Assembly (NCBI GenBank): GCA_000729835.1
Contig: JFHB01000210.1
Span: forward strand, 1-52,775
Reading direction: 5' to 3'
Length of the DNA stretch: 52,775 nt
Source: Atkinsonella hypoxylon
Lineage: Eukaryota; Ascomycota; Sordariomycetes; Hypocreales; Clavicipitaceae
Shown: positions 35,486-47,699 of the stretch, one piece after another
Position numbering within the stretch: position 1 is the stretch's first letter
Layout: each line of letters begins with the position of its first letter
Translations under genes and position numbers: made by a program
The notes under the pieces: generated by a model
What the model saw: the letters and a program-made list of their open reading frames with translations, nothing else
What the model was told of the DNA's origin: nothing
The model's database searches: none

Positions 35486-35848
35486 TTGTCGCCTTAAAAC
35501 CAAACCCCTAAATGACTATACAGCCCACACTAAAGCAGGTAATAATGTAGCACACGTTAAGATCGAAGAGAATTAGTAGAGAGCAAGATATTTATTAGTG
35601 TATACTATTAAACGATAGTAGGCAAGAAGATTAAATAGTTAGAAAAGGCAGAAATAAAATATTAATTGTAGCTTAAAAGATATATATACGCAAAAGGAGT
35701 TAAATATATTAAAGAGTTAGGGAAAGTGCTAGTAGTAGTAAAGTAATATCTCTTAAGTATTAAGTATTGTAAATAAAAATAGGCTAAAAGATATTAATTA
35801 ATTAAAAAGAGTAAAGGCTAAAAAGAGTTAGCAGAAGCTGCTTATGCC
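35486..35848 (-). repeat. Gy-1 3' LTR, copy B, outer part
   Basis: On the minus strand this is the last 363 bp of the LTR, ending GGCGACAA. The outer 110 bases keep CpG, the rest is mutated. The Co-1 target repeat ATGCC is at 35844-35848, and the LTR resumes after the second ATGCC at 43733-43737. Confidence 0.9.
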
Positions 35849-36555
35849 TATTGAAAATAATAGGGATTACAGGACTAGATATCTAAGAGGGTAGTGGTCT
35901 CTTAGATTTAGCACCTGTAATTTCTCCTAGCAATTATCACGTAGTGGAAGCAGCAGCGGCCTAAATCAAGCTGTAGTGTATAGTATAGATTACGTAGAGG
36001 CAGTAGATAACTATAATAATAGTGGTATCTTATATTAAGAGCGCTATAACGAACAAGTGAGGGTAGGATCTCGAATCTTTCCAGTCCCTTATAGACCTAC
36101 TAACTATATTGGCAGGCTGTAGTCGCTAGAAGGGGCTTGTAGGCCACTTTATAATTTCCGTAAAAAGATTTACTATATAAAAACAAAAAAATCGACTTAT
36201 AGCTATACAAACAAGACGCCTATGTATACAATTTAACAAATTCCACTAATAATAAGCAACCCTTATAAGCAACTCTATTTAACAATTATACCATTAAATA
36301 GCCCTAATTCTTAGCTTTTAAATAGTATACTTCTTGAATTTCTACTATTGCTAGTTGTAGAGAAAATCGCAGTTAAAGTTAACTATAGGTTAGGCAACTT
36401 TGCCTTAGTCGATTCTAGATGTTTTGTATCTAGTAACAGCGATATCTCTACTAAAAATTAACGTAATAAGACCTAGTTAGGGTTACGTAATAGAGCAACT
36501 AACAGGCAACTAGCAAGCATAAAAATAGGCTATACAGGGTAGCTTATTTTTAACA
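35849..36555 (-). repeat. Co-1 3' LTR, copy B
   Basis: Minus strand TGTTAAAAATAAGC to CAATA. It is about 15 bp longer than the copy A LTRs, through a short extra segment near CTAACAGGCAACTAG and the full CTAAGAG/CTCTTAG inverted repeat. Confidence 0.93.
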
Positions 36556-36566
36556 CTCCCTCTAGA
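36556..36566 (-). promoter_or_regulatory. Polypurine tract of Co-1 copy B
   Basis: TCTAGAGGGAG on the minus strand, directly upstream of the 3' LTR, the same as in copies A and C. Confidence 0.75.
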
Positions 36567-36830
36567 AATGTAAGAAGTAACTAGTTCTACAAGCAACTTA
36601 GCTCCTTTAAAGGATATCTAAGTTAGAATCAACCAAAATACAGTACTGATAACAGGACCAAATAACATAACCAATAACATAACTAATTCCAGTAATTCCA
36701 GGGTAGTTATAGTTAAATATAACTAGTTGTTGTTGATTGTTTTTGTTGTTTTCGATTTTTAACTGTTTTTCGTTGCTTTTCGATTTTTCGAGTGTTTTTG
36801 TTGCTTTTATAAGCTAGCTAGAAAGCTCTA
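36567..36830 (-). other. Co-1 copy B 3' untranslated region
   Basis: Inverted match to 31261-31528, including the duplicated AATAACATAAC unit (about 36660-36685). Non-coding. Confidence 0.7.
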
Positions 36831-39800
36831 GTAACTTAATGAATTGTTAATGCTTTTAAATAGCAAGAGGCTTAGTTAGGCTATCTGCTAGCATCTAATT
36901 TGTATTAATATAACTAACCTTAGCTATACCTTTACGAATCTTTTCCCTAATGTAGTTAAACTTCAAAAGGGTGTGCTTAGTTCTACTATACAACGTTAGG
37001 TTGTAAGCAGTAACTATAGCGCCTTAATTATTACACCTAATAGGAATAGGAGGGGTTAAAGGCAGCTTTATCTCCTTAAAAAGGCTGTAGAGCTACTCTA
37101 ATTCCCTTATAGCTTTAGATAATGCATTAGATTCTGCTTCTAATGTAGAAAGAGCAATAGTACTAGCTTTCTTTGATTTCTAGCTAATAGGTCCACTAGC
37201 TAGCTTATATAGATAAGTATAGGTTGATTTAGAAGAGGTTTTATCACCAGCAAAATCGCTATCGCAATAACTAAGGAGGGTCTTAAGTACTTCTTTAGAG
37301 CTAGAAGCTTTAGAAGAAGACCCTATAGGGTGTGGACTAAAATGCTTATAAATAATAGTAAAGCTTCTAGTACTACTTAAGTACCTTAGGAGGTGCTTAG
37401 AGGCGTTTAGGTGCTCTATATAGGGCTTAGCTAGGAAGGTTAATAGCTACTAAACGGAAAAAGCAATATTAGCCCTAGTTAATAACATAAGATACATTAT
37501 AGTACCTATTATGCTCTAATAAAGCTTATAGTCGGATTTAGAGAGAAGTTTTATAACTAGTTGCTTCAGAATTCCCGGCTATATAGGAATAGAAGCTAGC
37601 TTAGCATCTAGCATATTAAATCTTTCTAGGGCTTCGAGGATGTATTAAGATTAATGGATTTTAATAGACCTTTTAGACCTATTACAGGTGATTTAAACGC
37701 CTAGGAAGAATTCTACTGGTCCTTTATCTTCTATTGGATAAGCTTGATTTAGTAGCTTTTTAAGCTTATTAATATATCGTAAATCAGACCCAATTAGAAG
37801 ACAGTTATCTATATAAGTAGCAATATATATAGATGTAGCTAGGTTATAAAAGACTGCTGGGTCTAATATAAGAGGTTTAAATCTATGCTTTTAAAGTAAT
37901 TCTGTTAGAATTTGCTGCTATTCTCTAGGACTTTGCTTTAGACCATAGAGGGATTTTTCTAGCTTAATTACTTGCCTTTTAGAGGGCTTATAATTACAGC
38001 TTTTTAGTAGCTTAGCTACTAATAGCGATGCTTGCTCTACAAATTTAACGAATCTATCTAGGATTTCTATATAAATAGCTTCCTTTAGCTTGCTATTTAA
38101 AAACGCCCCTATAAAGTCAATTTGCTTAACTTCCTAGTTATTAAAAGCTGCAAGAGCTAATAATATACGCTAGCTAGAAGGAATACTAGTTGCAGCAAAG
38201 GTCTCTAGATAGTCTTAACCTTCTATTTGCATAAATCCCTAAGCAACAAGGCAGGCCTTATATTTTAAAGAATTATTTTCTTTATCCTTTTTAAGCCTGT
38301 AAACAAGCCTATTCTTTAGAACTCTTCGGCCCTTAGGTACTTGGTCTTTCCCTATAAATTTGAAGGTTCCAGCAGCTAATAGCTGCCTAAATTCGCTATA
38401 GGTAGCTTCTATCCAATGCTGCTTAGCAGAGCTTTTTAGGGCTTGCTTCTATGTATTAGGAACTTCATCCTTGCTATTAGAAATAGCTGCTTTAGTCCTA
38501 GCCTTAAAACATAAATCCTTAATTAAGGAAAATATGTCTCTATCTAGATCTATAGCATCAGCATCAACAGGTTCAGCTTCAGCTTCTATAGCTTCTATAT
38601 TAGCCTGGGGGGCTTCTATAGATATAGGGGCTTTAGGGGCCTCTACAGCTTCTATAGGGTTGCTTGGTAGAAGAGCTTAATCTATAGGTTCTAGTGGATA
38701 ATTCAGCACATCTAGATGACTAGGATAAGGATACTTAGGAGTATAATTATCCACTAATTGCTGGTTATCGATTTCTCCCTCTAAAGGATTATCCACTATA
38801 GAACCAATAGGAACCTTAGGGATGCCCTATAAAATAGGACCTATTCCTTCTATAATTTTAACGAAGCTAGTCTTTATAACAGCTCGTTTAGAGAGGATGT
38901 ATATTAGATATACATTAGAACCTAGTGTAGCTAAAAGTCTACTAGGAATAGTTCTTTTAGCTAGCTTCTGCAACCTAGATCGTTGTTCTAAAGGAATTAG
39001 AACTTCGCAATAGGAGCCTATAGCCCTTATTTTAGTAAAATTAGGCTTATAGATCTTAGAAGACTCTAAATTAGCTAGATATAGCTGTTTAGAACTTAGT
39101 AGTTTAGTACTATTCGCAGTAGTATTAACTAAATCTACTATAGCAGGAAGGATATAAGACTATAGATACAGAGGTAATTGTAACTACTGTAGGGTAGCAC
39201 GCAAACGGTCTAGAAGTACCTTTATAGCTCTCTCTATTAGCCTATTCTGTTCGTAAATATAGAGGCAAGAGGTGCTAAAGCAAATACCCTTAGAAGATAG
39301 CTAAGCTTGCAACTTAGTATTAATTTCTGTACTACTATTAAAATAAAGGTGTTTAGGGTAGCAGTTATACTAGTTCTTTAACTCCTTAAAGAAGCCTTTA
39401 ATACAGCTATAAAGAGTAGAACCCTCTTTATTAGCTAGATTAAAAGACTACTTATACTGTAATTTTCTATTAATTAGAAAAAGAACTAAAGGCCTCTTAT
39501 TGTGTAGTATAGGCTCTATTTTAACAGTATCTCCCTCTATAATATCTAAACATCTAGGGGGGTTAGGAATAGCATACTTACTAGGTCTTCTAACAGCTTT
39601 AGCTTAGTTGCAAGCTAGGCAGTTAAAATCCTTTTCCTTAATTTTTATAAAATTAGGAATTCCTTTAGTAATAGAAGCAGTCTTCTTTAGTAAAGGGAGT
39701 CCTATATGCCCTAATCTAACGTGCTAAGTAGCAGCTAATTCTAGGAGCTTCTTATAGGAAGAAGAAGCAGTAGGATTTATACTACTAGAATTATTATTAG

Positions 39801-40560
39801 AGCTAGCTTCCTGTTGCTCCCTATCTTGCTAGATCTCTTAAGAACCACAGGCCTCGTTTAAGGGATCTAGACGGCTATTTCCTCTAATATCTAGCAACTT
39901 AGGATTTAGACCTTCTAAATCCCCGTTATTAGAAGGAATCTAACTAGGAGCCCGTTTAGGAACTAGGGCTAATAGCTCTATAGCATCGTTATTAGTATTA
40001 TCTTCTTCTTCTTTAAAATCAGATAATTCCTCGATTTAGCTATATTCCTCTAGATTAAAACTAGGCTGTTGAGGGATTTAAACCTCTATAGAATAACTAG
40101 CATTATAACCGCTATTATAACTATTGCTAGTAAATCCTATATAAGAGAGATTTGCGTGGTTTTTACACACTTTAGGGGTCTCTTGCCCCTTAAGCTGTAA
40201 GAAGAAACCATGCTTTTTAGGATTTAGAAGCCTACAGCAGCTTCTATTAGCTAGAAATAGCTGATTTTTAAGGAGAGTGCCCCCTATTAAATAGTACTTT
40301 AGACTACTTATTAGGTTGGTATTTAAACCTAGGCAATATAGAGCATCCTTTAGAGCTAAAGGCCTATATTTAGCTGGATTTATACTAACTAGTACCTAGA
40401 ATACAGCAGTTCTCTGTCCTTTAGGATAAATAGGACCTCCTCCAGTAGCAATAGGCGCAGTTTTACCTTTTTTATAGGCTTAAATGTCCTAAAAAATGCC
40501 TTATTGTTAACTATATAACAGGTAGAACCTGTATTATATAGTAAGGAGTTTTTAATTATT
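36831..40560 (-). pseudogene. Co-1 pol: protease, integrase, RT, RNase H (copy B)
   Basis: Read leftward: protease with NTGS instead of DTGS (about 40510-40530); GAG-pre-integrase (about 39700-39580); integrase (to about 38850); the acidic linker; then RT (about 38400-37550) with catalytic box YIDN (37804-37815, second Asp changed) and the SLKQSPRE hallmark; then RNase H to about 36850. Interrupted by TAA/TAG in several places, so no full-length product. Domain order and motifs are those of Ty1/Copia. Length and colinearity with copy A show no large deletion. Confidence 0.9.
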
Positions 40561-42090
40561 CTATTAGAATAGTTAAAAGAAGGGGTATTATTACTAGTAG
40601 TACTAGTATCACTAGTAGTAGATTCTGTATCTAAATTGTAAGAATTATCACTACTAGAACTGCTAGATTCACTATTGGAATCTATAGTATCCTGGTTGCT
40701 AGTAGATAGGTTATAACAACCTATAGCAAAAGCAGCTTCTCTATCCTTATTCCTAGAGTTTTTGTTACTTCTTCTTTAGCCCTTCTACTTCTTCTTATTC
40801 TTAGAGGCTTTATCTATATCTTTAGAGGCATTAGAATTATTAGAATTAGAATTAGAATTCTTCTTCTGATTAGGAGGATTCTTTCCTTAGTTAGCTTTAT
40901 TATTATTAGAACTATTAGAATTAGAAGCTTTATAACTAAGAGCTTTAGATATAGAGGAGCTTTTATCTCTTTGTTCTTCTAATAAATCACCTATAAGGAA
41001 CTGTAAATTTAGCATTTTTACAGAAAGACCTTGTGCTCTAGCAGCTCTAATAGAATATTGCTGCCTTTCAGCCCAGCTAGAGAAGGTCTTCTTTAAAGCA
41101 TTAATATAATAATTTACCTAGTTAATAGGATTAATAGCTACACCACAGAGCTGTAACCTAGCTAGTAAATTATTAAATTTAGCATTAAAGGCCTCTAAAG
41201 ATCCCTTATAATTTAAAAACAATAAGTTATAATAACTAGCATATAGCGTACTACGTTATATTTCAGCACTCTATAAATACTGCCTAACTAGAACGTTATA
41301 GGCATCTACAGGGGACTTATGCCAGCTTATAGCAGCTTAAGGTCTAGATTAGCAACTATCTCTTATAATTATAAGGATAATAGCTTGCTCTAAATTTACT
41401 AATGTACTAGCTATACTAGGATTATTAATAAATTAAGGGAATCCTAGTGCCCTAAATTAAATAGTTAAAGCTTGCTTCTACTGTTTAAAATTTTTAGGGC
41501 CTTTTAGCTTAGCAGCCTTTAGAATAGAGTGGACCTTCTTATTTAACTCTTTTATAGTGCCTTCATTAAAAGCAAGCAGAAAAGTAGCACTATTAGAGGA
41601 ACTAGAAGGTTTAAGGGCTTTAAAAGAGACTTTAGAAGCTCTTTTAGAAGTAATAGGATCTACTACCTTAGAGGGAGACCCTATAGAGAGATTACCTATA
41701 GATGTAATTATAGTATCTAATTTACTTAGTAAATTAGCTATATTTCCTTTATTTTGGCTTTGTTTTGCTTCACTATACCTAATAAATCTATTTAGGGTCT
41801 CTTATTGCTTATCTATTTAAGCTTTTAGATTAGCTTAAACATTATAGACTTACACTACTCTTTTAGAAGCTAATCTAGCTTCTTTTAGAGCCTTCTTAGC
41901 TATATAATCTTCTTTATTAGAAGAGGAATCTACTAGCTAAGGGGGGGACCTTGCTGGACTAGGAAAGCTAGTAGCAGCAGCTGGATTAGCTAGTGTACTA
42001 GAACCACTACCCTGTTTAGGGCTTATGCTCTTTCCCTTGCCTGTTCCTTTTGGTGCTATTTTTGAGGATTTTAATAGCTAATTTAACGCT
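40561..42090 (-). pseudogene. Co-1 gag (copy B)
   Basis: Upstream of the protease and absent from copy A. The N-terminal part reads KIAPKGTGKGKSISPKQ, then Ser/Pro/Ala-rich (about 42070-41930), then an alpha-helical Lys/Glu/Leu-rich middle part. The C-terminal third (about 40960-40600) is low complexity, Asn/Ser-rich, encoded by a TTAGAA-type microsatellite (about 40836-40862) and ACTAGTAGT repeats. I assign it as Gag by position and composition; no knuckle is certain. RIP stops break the frame. Confidence 0.7.
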
Positions 42091-43014
42091 CTTTATAGCT
42101 AATTATAGCCTAAATTACAGTGGAAAAAGTAGTAAATAACAGGTAATAACCTCTTGTAGATATTAATAGATTGCTCTATTATAGGCCTAGAAGTGCCCTA
42201 TATCTTCAGAAATTATACTGAGATTTTTCTCCAATTTCTTTTGTAACAGGTATAATAGGCTCTAAAGGCTGCATTATATCGCGATCTATATATATATACA
42301 ATTTGTATAGCAGACTAGATTAACAAGCGGTTGTAAGGGGCATAAAATATAGGTCCCAGCTATTTTTAGCTAAAAAATTTAGGAGATTCTTCTCCAATTA
42401 GGTTCTAATAAATTAGTAGAGACCTAGGTACAGCTAATTTAGGGATATCCAGCTAATTTCTACTTCAAAATCCCGACTAGTGGGATTACTATATAAATTA
42501 ATTCTGCGACCGAAAACACAGGAATATCTAACAGCAACAAGAGCTGTTAGGCGTGCACTATAAATTGTAGTATAGCCACTAACAGAGGTGTACAGAGTGC
42601 ACAATATACAAGATAACAGCACAATAACGAGCGATGCAGTGCAGCGCTAAGCTTATTTTTTAATAGAAATAATTAATTAGGCAGTGCCTAATAAAACGAT
42701 TTGTAGTGCGAATGTAATGTATGCAGATGTGTATATTTTAATGTTGCGCAACAATAGAACCTAGCTATTAAGAATAGCTTTAAAAGTGTGTATATATAGG
42801 GTGCATAGAGTGCGGGAGGCACAGGGTGGGCAAAATGAAAACACCAGTATAGTGGCTGACGATGTGTGTGCAGTAGGTATTAATAGCTTCTAGCAAGCTA
42901 TTAATGGTTTTAGCAGCGATAGCTGCTAGCGCAGGTCTTAATATAGCTTCTAGTAGGTAATATAGTACACAATAGTAGATTTCAGCGGGCTAACAGCTTG
43001 TAGATAGGTCTTCC
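42091..43014 (-). other. Co-1 copy B leader (5' untranslated region)
   Basis: About 0.9 kb between the primer-binding site and gag. It is less AT-rich than its surroundings (for example GTGGCTGACGATGTGTG around 42850) and has inverted AGCTTCTAGCAAGCT-like units at 42885-42960. No frame of note; a 62-codon open stretch at 42434-42622 has no family features. This may hold the packaging signal, but nothing in the sequence shows it. Confidence 0.55.
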
Positions 43015-43026
43015 GGGCTTATAACC
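43015..43026 (-). promoter_or_regulatory. Co-1 primer-binding site (initiator tRNA-Met anticodon arm)
   Basis: Directly next to the 5' LTR of copy B. The plus strand here reads GGGCTTATAACC, which equals the conserved anticodon arm of eukaryotic initiator tRNA-Met (GGGCUCAUAACC) with one C-to-T change turning the CAT anticodon into TAT, a RIP-type CpA change. Copia-group elements are known to prime from an internally cut initiator tRNA-Met. The site is lost from copy A with the gag deletion. Confidence 0.75.
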
Positions 43027-43732
43027 TATTGAAAATAATAGGGATTATAGGACTAGATATCTAAGAGGGTAGTAGTCTCTTAGATTTAGCACCTGTAATT
43101 TCTCCTAGCAATTATCACGTAGTGGAAGCAGCAGCAGCCTAAATTAAGCTGTAGTGTATAGTATAGATTACGTAGAGGCAGTAGATAACTATAATAATAG
43201 TAGTATCTTATATTAAGAGCGCTGTAACAAACAAGTGAGGGTAGGATCTCGAATCTTTCCATTCCTTATAGACCTACTGACTATATTAGCGGGCTGTAGT
43301 TGCTAGAAGGGGCTTATAGGCTACTTTATAATTTCCGCAAAAAGATTTACTATATAAAAACAAAAAAATCAACTTACAGCTATACAAACAAGACGCCTAC
43401 GTGCACAATTTAACAAATTCCACTAATAATAAGCAACCCTTATAAGCAACCCTATCTAACAATTATACTATTAGATAGCCCTAATTCTTAGCTTTTAAAT
43501 AGTATACTTCTTAAATTTCTACTATTGCTAGTTGTGGAGAAAATCGCTGTTAAAGTTAACTATAGGTTAGGCAACTTTGCCTTAGTCGATTCTAGATGTT
43601 TTGCATCTAGTAACAGCAATATCTCTACTAAAAATTAACGTAACAAGACCTAGTTAGGATCACGTGATAGAGCAACTAACAGGCAACTAGCAAGCATAAA
43701 AATAGGCTATACAGGGTAACTTATTTTTAACA
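43027..43732 (-). repeat. Co-1 5' LTR, copy B
   Basis: 706 bp. The minus strand starts TGTTAAAAATAAG at 43732 and ends TTTTCAATA at 43027, next to the primer-binding site. It differs from the 3' LTR mostly by transitions. Confidence 0.93.
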
Positions 43733-43737
43733 ATGCC

Positions 43738-43864
43738 TCCTCTTTACTTCTTCTTAAACTATCTATATATTTAGGCAATGCGCACTCTTATAGAGAAAAT
43801 CTATATATAGCATCCCTTATAAAGCAAATATAAGAGCGTAAGGGGGTAACCCTACTGCAACATA
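43738..43864 (-). repeat. Gy-1 3' LTR, copy B, inner part
   Basis: On the minus strand this is the first 127 bp of the LTR, TATGTTGCAGTAGGG (from TGTGTCGCGGCGGGG) at 43864. With the part at 35486-35848 it rebuilds a 490-bp LTR. Confidence 0.9.
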
Positions 43865-46800
43865 ATACCTCTTTAGTTATAAATAAGCTTATAGAGTAAG
43901 ACTTATAAGTAACTTAACCCTCTAGCTAATTCCCTTAATCCTAAAGTCCTAATTCTCTTATCTCTTATAACAGCTTTAGCGTCTTTAGCGTATATAGTAG
44001 CGTCTCTCTTACTAGCAATAGTGTCTTTACAGCTAAGCGCTTTTCTTTATAATAAGCAACTCTTTCTTAGCGATTTACACTTTATTTAGTTGCCTTAGAT
44101 ATAATTAATTAGTATCTCTTATTTACCTTAATTATCTCTTGCTAAGCGCTAGAATATAAGAGAGCTAGCAGTATAACACTAGAGTTTATATTAGTAATAG
44201 GATTATAGGCTATTATAGGCTGTTTAGTAATATATCTTTAAGCTAATACTTCTATTTAATCCTTTATAGTATAGTATTCTCTAGCTTTAAGCGTTTATTT
44301 TACTGCCTTTATAACCTCTTTATCCCTTTACCTAGATTTCTGCTTTTGCACTAATAGTTCTATAAAACGTAAAGATAGTAGCTAATGCTTTAAGTTCTAT
44401 AATTATTATAGAAGTTAGTTCTTACTGTAAAATTCTATTTAATCTTTTTGCGTAAGATCTTATAGTATACTAGAAATTTTAGCAGAAACCTCTAAATTAT
44501 CTAGTAGTAGTAATAATAAAGGGCTTTATAAATTAGTTATAGGCTGTAGTAGTGTTACGGGATAATCCTACGGACCCGCAGGTCACTAGTGCACGTGACC
44601 GCAATTATGTATAAGTAGTCAGAAGCAACGCTTAAGTAGTCAGATTGAACAATTAACAATTATTTTACTAGAACATTATTATTAGATGCTCCTCACAGAA
44701 GCTCTTACGACTCCTCTTACGAATTATTACATAACCTGTCGAATCCGACAACCTACAGTCACATCCGACAAACCCACGGCGGATCCCACCGTAACAAGTA
44801 GTACCTTAAACGTTATAATTAAAGACTTCTTTTGTATAAGAGGGAGTAGCTTACAATGTACAAGAGCCTAGCTAGGCTTACTTATCTACGTTAGAAGATA
44901 TAAATGCTGTTCCCTTACTGCTATTACTGCTTTAATAGTTCTATTATAGATAATAGAATTGCTATTAAACTAAACAGCAGTAACAAACTAATTCTCCTAA
45001 AGTTATATAAGTATTTATCTATTAACCTCTATTAACTATTTAATTACTTAATTATAATTACTTAAGGTAAATTTCTATATATTAAGCTCCTTTAGAATAG
45101 GAATTTCTTTACTAGTTATTTATAAGTAATATCTTAAGATAAAACGCTTTATAGTATCTTCCTAGAGGTAGCTAAGGTTAAAGCCTATAGCCTTAGCTTT
45201 TTTAATAACTATATACCTATTTATAAAACTAAGCTTATTTACTACTATTATATATAGGACTATTATAACCCTATTAGTACCTTTATAGTAGTTATAAGAC
45301 TAGTTAATAAAGTTATTAGTTATAACCTAGTTGTAAAGGCGTAGTTTAAATTTATTCTCTAACGTTTAAGTAATTCTATAGTTACTGTACTAAGTGTAAG
45401 GTATATTGTATAAGCTGTTGCTAATAAGATTAATTAGAAAATACTTAACTAAACAATAAAGCGTCTATATTAAGAAGGATAAATAGATATATCTATATTT
45501 CTAGTTGCTCTTCTGCTTATAATATAGTACTAAAATTGCTTAGAATAGGTATAAATACTAAAGGAGCTATAAAGTCTATACTTAACTATAGACTATAACT
45601 TTAAACCTTTTAATTCTGCCTTTAGGTTCTATATTAAAGTAATAATAGTATCCCTTTAAGCAATTAAAGATAAAGTAGGTTTAGTAGTTATTAAAGAAAA
45701 GAAAGCTAGTAATAAGCCTTTATTTACTTATTTTATTGTGTAAAGCAGAAGAGTTATAGCTTATATTATAACAGTAGAAAATAAGTTAAAATCTATCTTT
45801 AATTCTATATACCTTTTAACCTATAAGTCTTATAATCTTACTTTAGTTTATCTTTTTTATATTAATTATAAAAGACTCCTTAAAGATAACTACTGTACAC
45901 TTAATTCTATAAGTAATAATCCTTACTATAGTAGTAAGCTAAAATTAATTTAACTATCTACAATAAGTCTTTTGCTTAAAGAACTTTATTAAAAAGCTAT
46001 AAATATTATTAAGATAATTAAACTAAACTATAGAATTCTAGCTAGGCTATATTAATTCTATAAGCCTAAAGTTATCTAAATTATAATTCTAATAAAGTAG
46101 TAAGCTAAAAGAAGGCTACTTAAAATATTACTAAAAGAGAGGCAGCTAGCGCTTATAGAGCTTCTTAAGAGGTAAATCTACTTAATCTTACTCTTTTATA
46201 CAAAAGAAATTACTAACTAGCTTATAAACCTACACTATAATATACTATATTAGTAGATTCCTTAACGTTCTAAAGTAATATATTTATCCCTTATATATAA
46301 CTCTAAAGCTAGTCTTAAAAATAGGTTTTTAGTATTTATTTTCTATCTTAATAGTAGAGATTAAATAGCTTTTAAAAAATTAAAGGTAAAAAAGAGCTTA
46401 AGTAAATACTTATAATAAAAATATTATAAAAATAAAGAAATAAAGAGAGAGAGAGAGTAGAAATATAGGCTATATTATAGCTAGTATTATCTTAATAAAT
46501 CCTTAGTTAATAGCTATCTATAATTGTTATAACTTAGTAGAGGCTAACAGGAAATATATACTAAAACTCTAATAGCTATAAACTTATTAAGTAATTTATA
46601 ATATTCTTTCTAACTAATTATATTTATCTTCCTTCTTTCTTCTTATAACTACCTTTCTATATAGCCTCTTTCTTATTGTCTTTATTAGTATCTTTAATTA
46701 TTTAATTATAGCTAAAAAGCTTCCTTAAAACTATAAGAATCTTATAAATATATAGAATATTATTAGCAGAAAAATCCCTTTTACTACTCTTTCTTATTAG

Positions 46801-47660
46801 GTTACTCTCTCTTAAAATAGTTAAATAGATATCTTTCCTTTTATAACGCTTATTAATATAGTAAGTCTTTTATAAAAAAGCTTTTAATTAGACTTTTATT
46901 CTTTTATTATACTAATAAACCTTACCTTCTTAGTATAAATTTACCTTTAAGCTTTAAGTTTATAAAGGTAATAATATTAGTGCTAGTAAATACTTAATAT
47001 ATACTAAAGTTGCTTTTTAATAGAATTCTATACTTAATATACCTCTAAGAGCTATTAAATTCTTTTATAATTTAAATCTTAAGGCTTAGTTTATTAATAG
47101 CACTATAAAAGAAGGCTCTCTTTTATATAAGGTTATACTAGAATTAAACGTTAAGAACTTTATCTTTATTTTAACTAAAATAGCTTATTCTTATAGATAT
47201 TTTTATTATATACTTATTAACTATTAAGAGCACTATAAAGCCCTTTTAATTTTATTCTTTAGCAAAGAAAACAGTATATTTTACTTTTATTGCACTAATA
47301 TATATCTTTAGATAGTTATCTTATTTAAGGAATATATTTACTTCTTATTTTACAGCTATATCTCTCTTAAGGATATCTATAGTAGCTTATACAGTAATTA
47401 CATCTAAAGTAGCTCTACTACTATAAGCTGTAAGTAGTAATTTATAAAAGGTTACAGTAACTATAGTTAGATTTACTATAATACTTCTTTTATAATGTTT
47501 TAGGGCAAAAACTAAGTAGATTAACTATTTATTCTTTTAAGGCTTTAGAAGGTTCTTTATAAGGATCTTTCTCTCTTTATAGCAGTTAATGTTCCTTATT
47601 CTTTCCTTTAAACATTAAGACTACTAGAATTTTACTAGAAGATTAAATATAAATTACTTA
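43865..47660 (-). pseudogene. Gy-1 post-pol region, copy B
   Basis: Inverted match to 26000-29542 of copy A, interrupted only by the Gy-2 solo LTR. Both unrecognised post-pol frames are present and full of TAA/TAG. Near 44810-44870 it is less mutated than copy A (CAA for TAA), which identifies the likely coding frame there. It ends at an A/T-run near 47670-47700. Confidence 0.5.
44553..44796 (+). repeat. Gy-2 solo LTR with target repeat AGTAG
   Basis: 244 bp, TGTTACGGGATAATC to CACCGTAACA, flanked by AGTAG (44548-44552 and 44797-44801). It keeps its CpG sites along its whole length while the surrounding Gy-1 sequence is AT-converted. The filled site can be compared with the empty one in copy A (near 28855). 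An open 61-codon stretch starting inside it has no meaning. Confidence 0.94.
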
Positions 47661-47699
47661 AGTTAAAAGATAAAAAAAAATAATAAAAAAAGAGTAAAG

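Larger units (their letters stand above)
35849..43732 (-). mobile_element. Co-1 Ty1/Copia element, copy B, complete
   Basis: 7,884 bp with LTRs of 707 bp (35849-36555) and 706 bp (43027-43732) and a perfect target repeat ATGCC (35844-35848, 43733-43737), inserted inside the Gy-1 LTR. It is the only copy here with leader, gag and all pol domains. It is clearly less RIP-mutated than the Gypsy copies but still carries many stops. It provides the reference for what copies A and C have lost. Confidence 0.93.

Noticed and set aside
38471..38680. Ala/Ser-rich plus-strand open frame in Co-1 copy B
   Set aside because: It is antisense to the acidic IEAP linker of pol. The low complexity reflects the repeat on the coding strand.
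41557..41820. 87-codon plus-strand open frame
   Set aside because: Antisense to Co-1 gag, which has its own frame, position and composition.
44686..44871. 61-codon open frame starting in the Gy-2 solo LTR
   Set aside because: It begins inside an LTR and ends in unrelated Gy-1 sequence. It is open only because the LTR escaped RIP.
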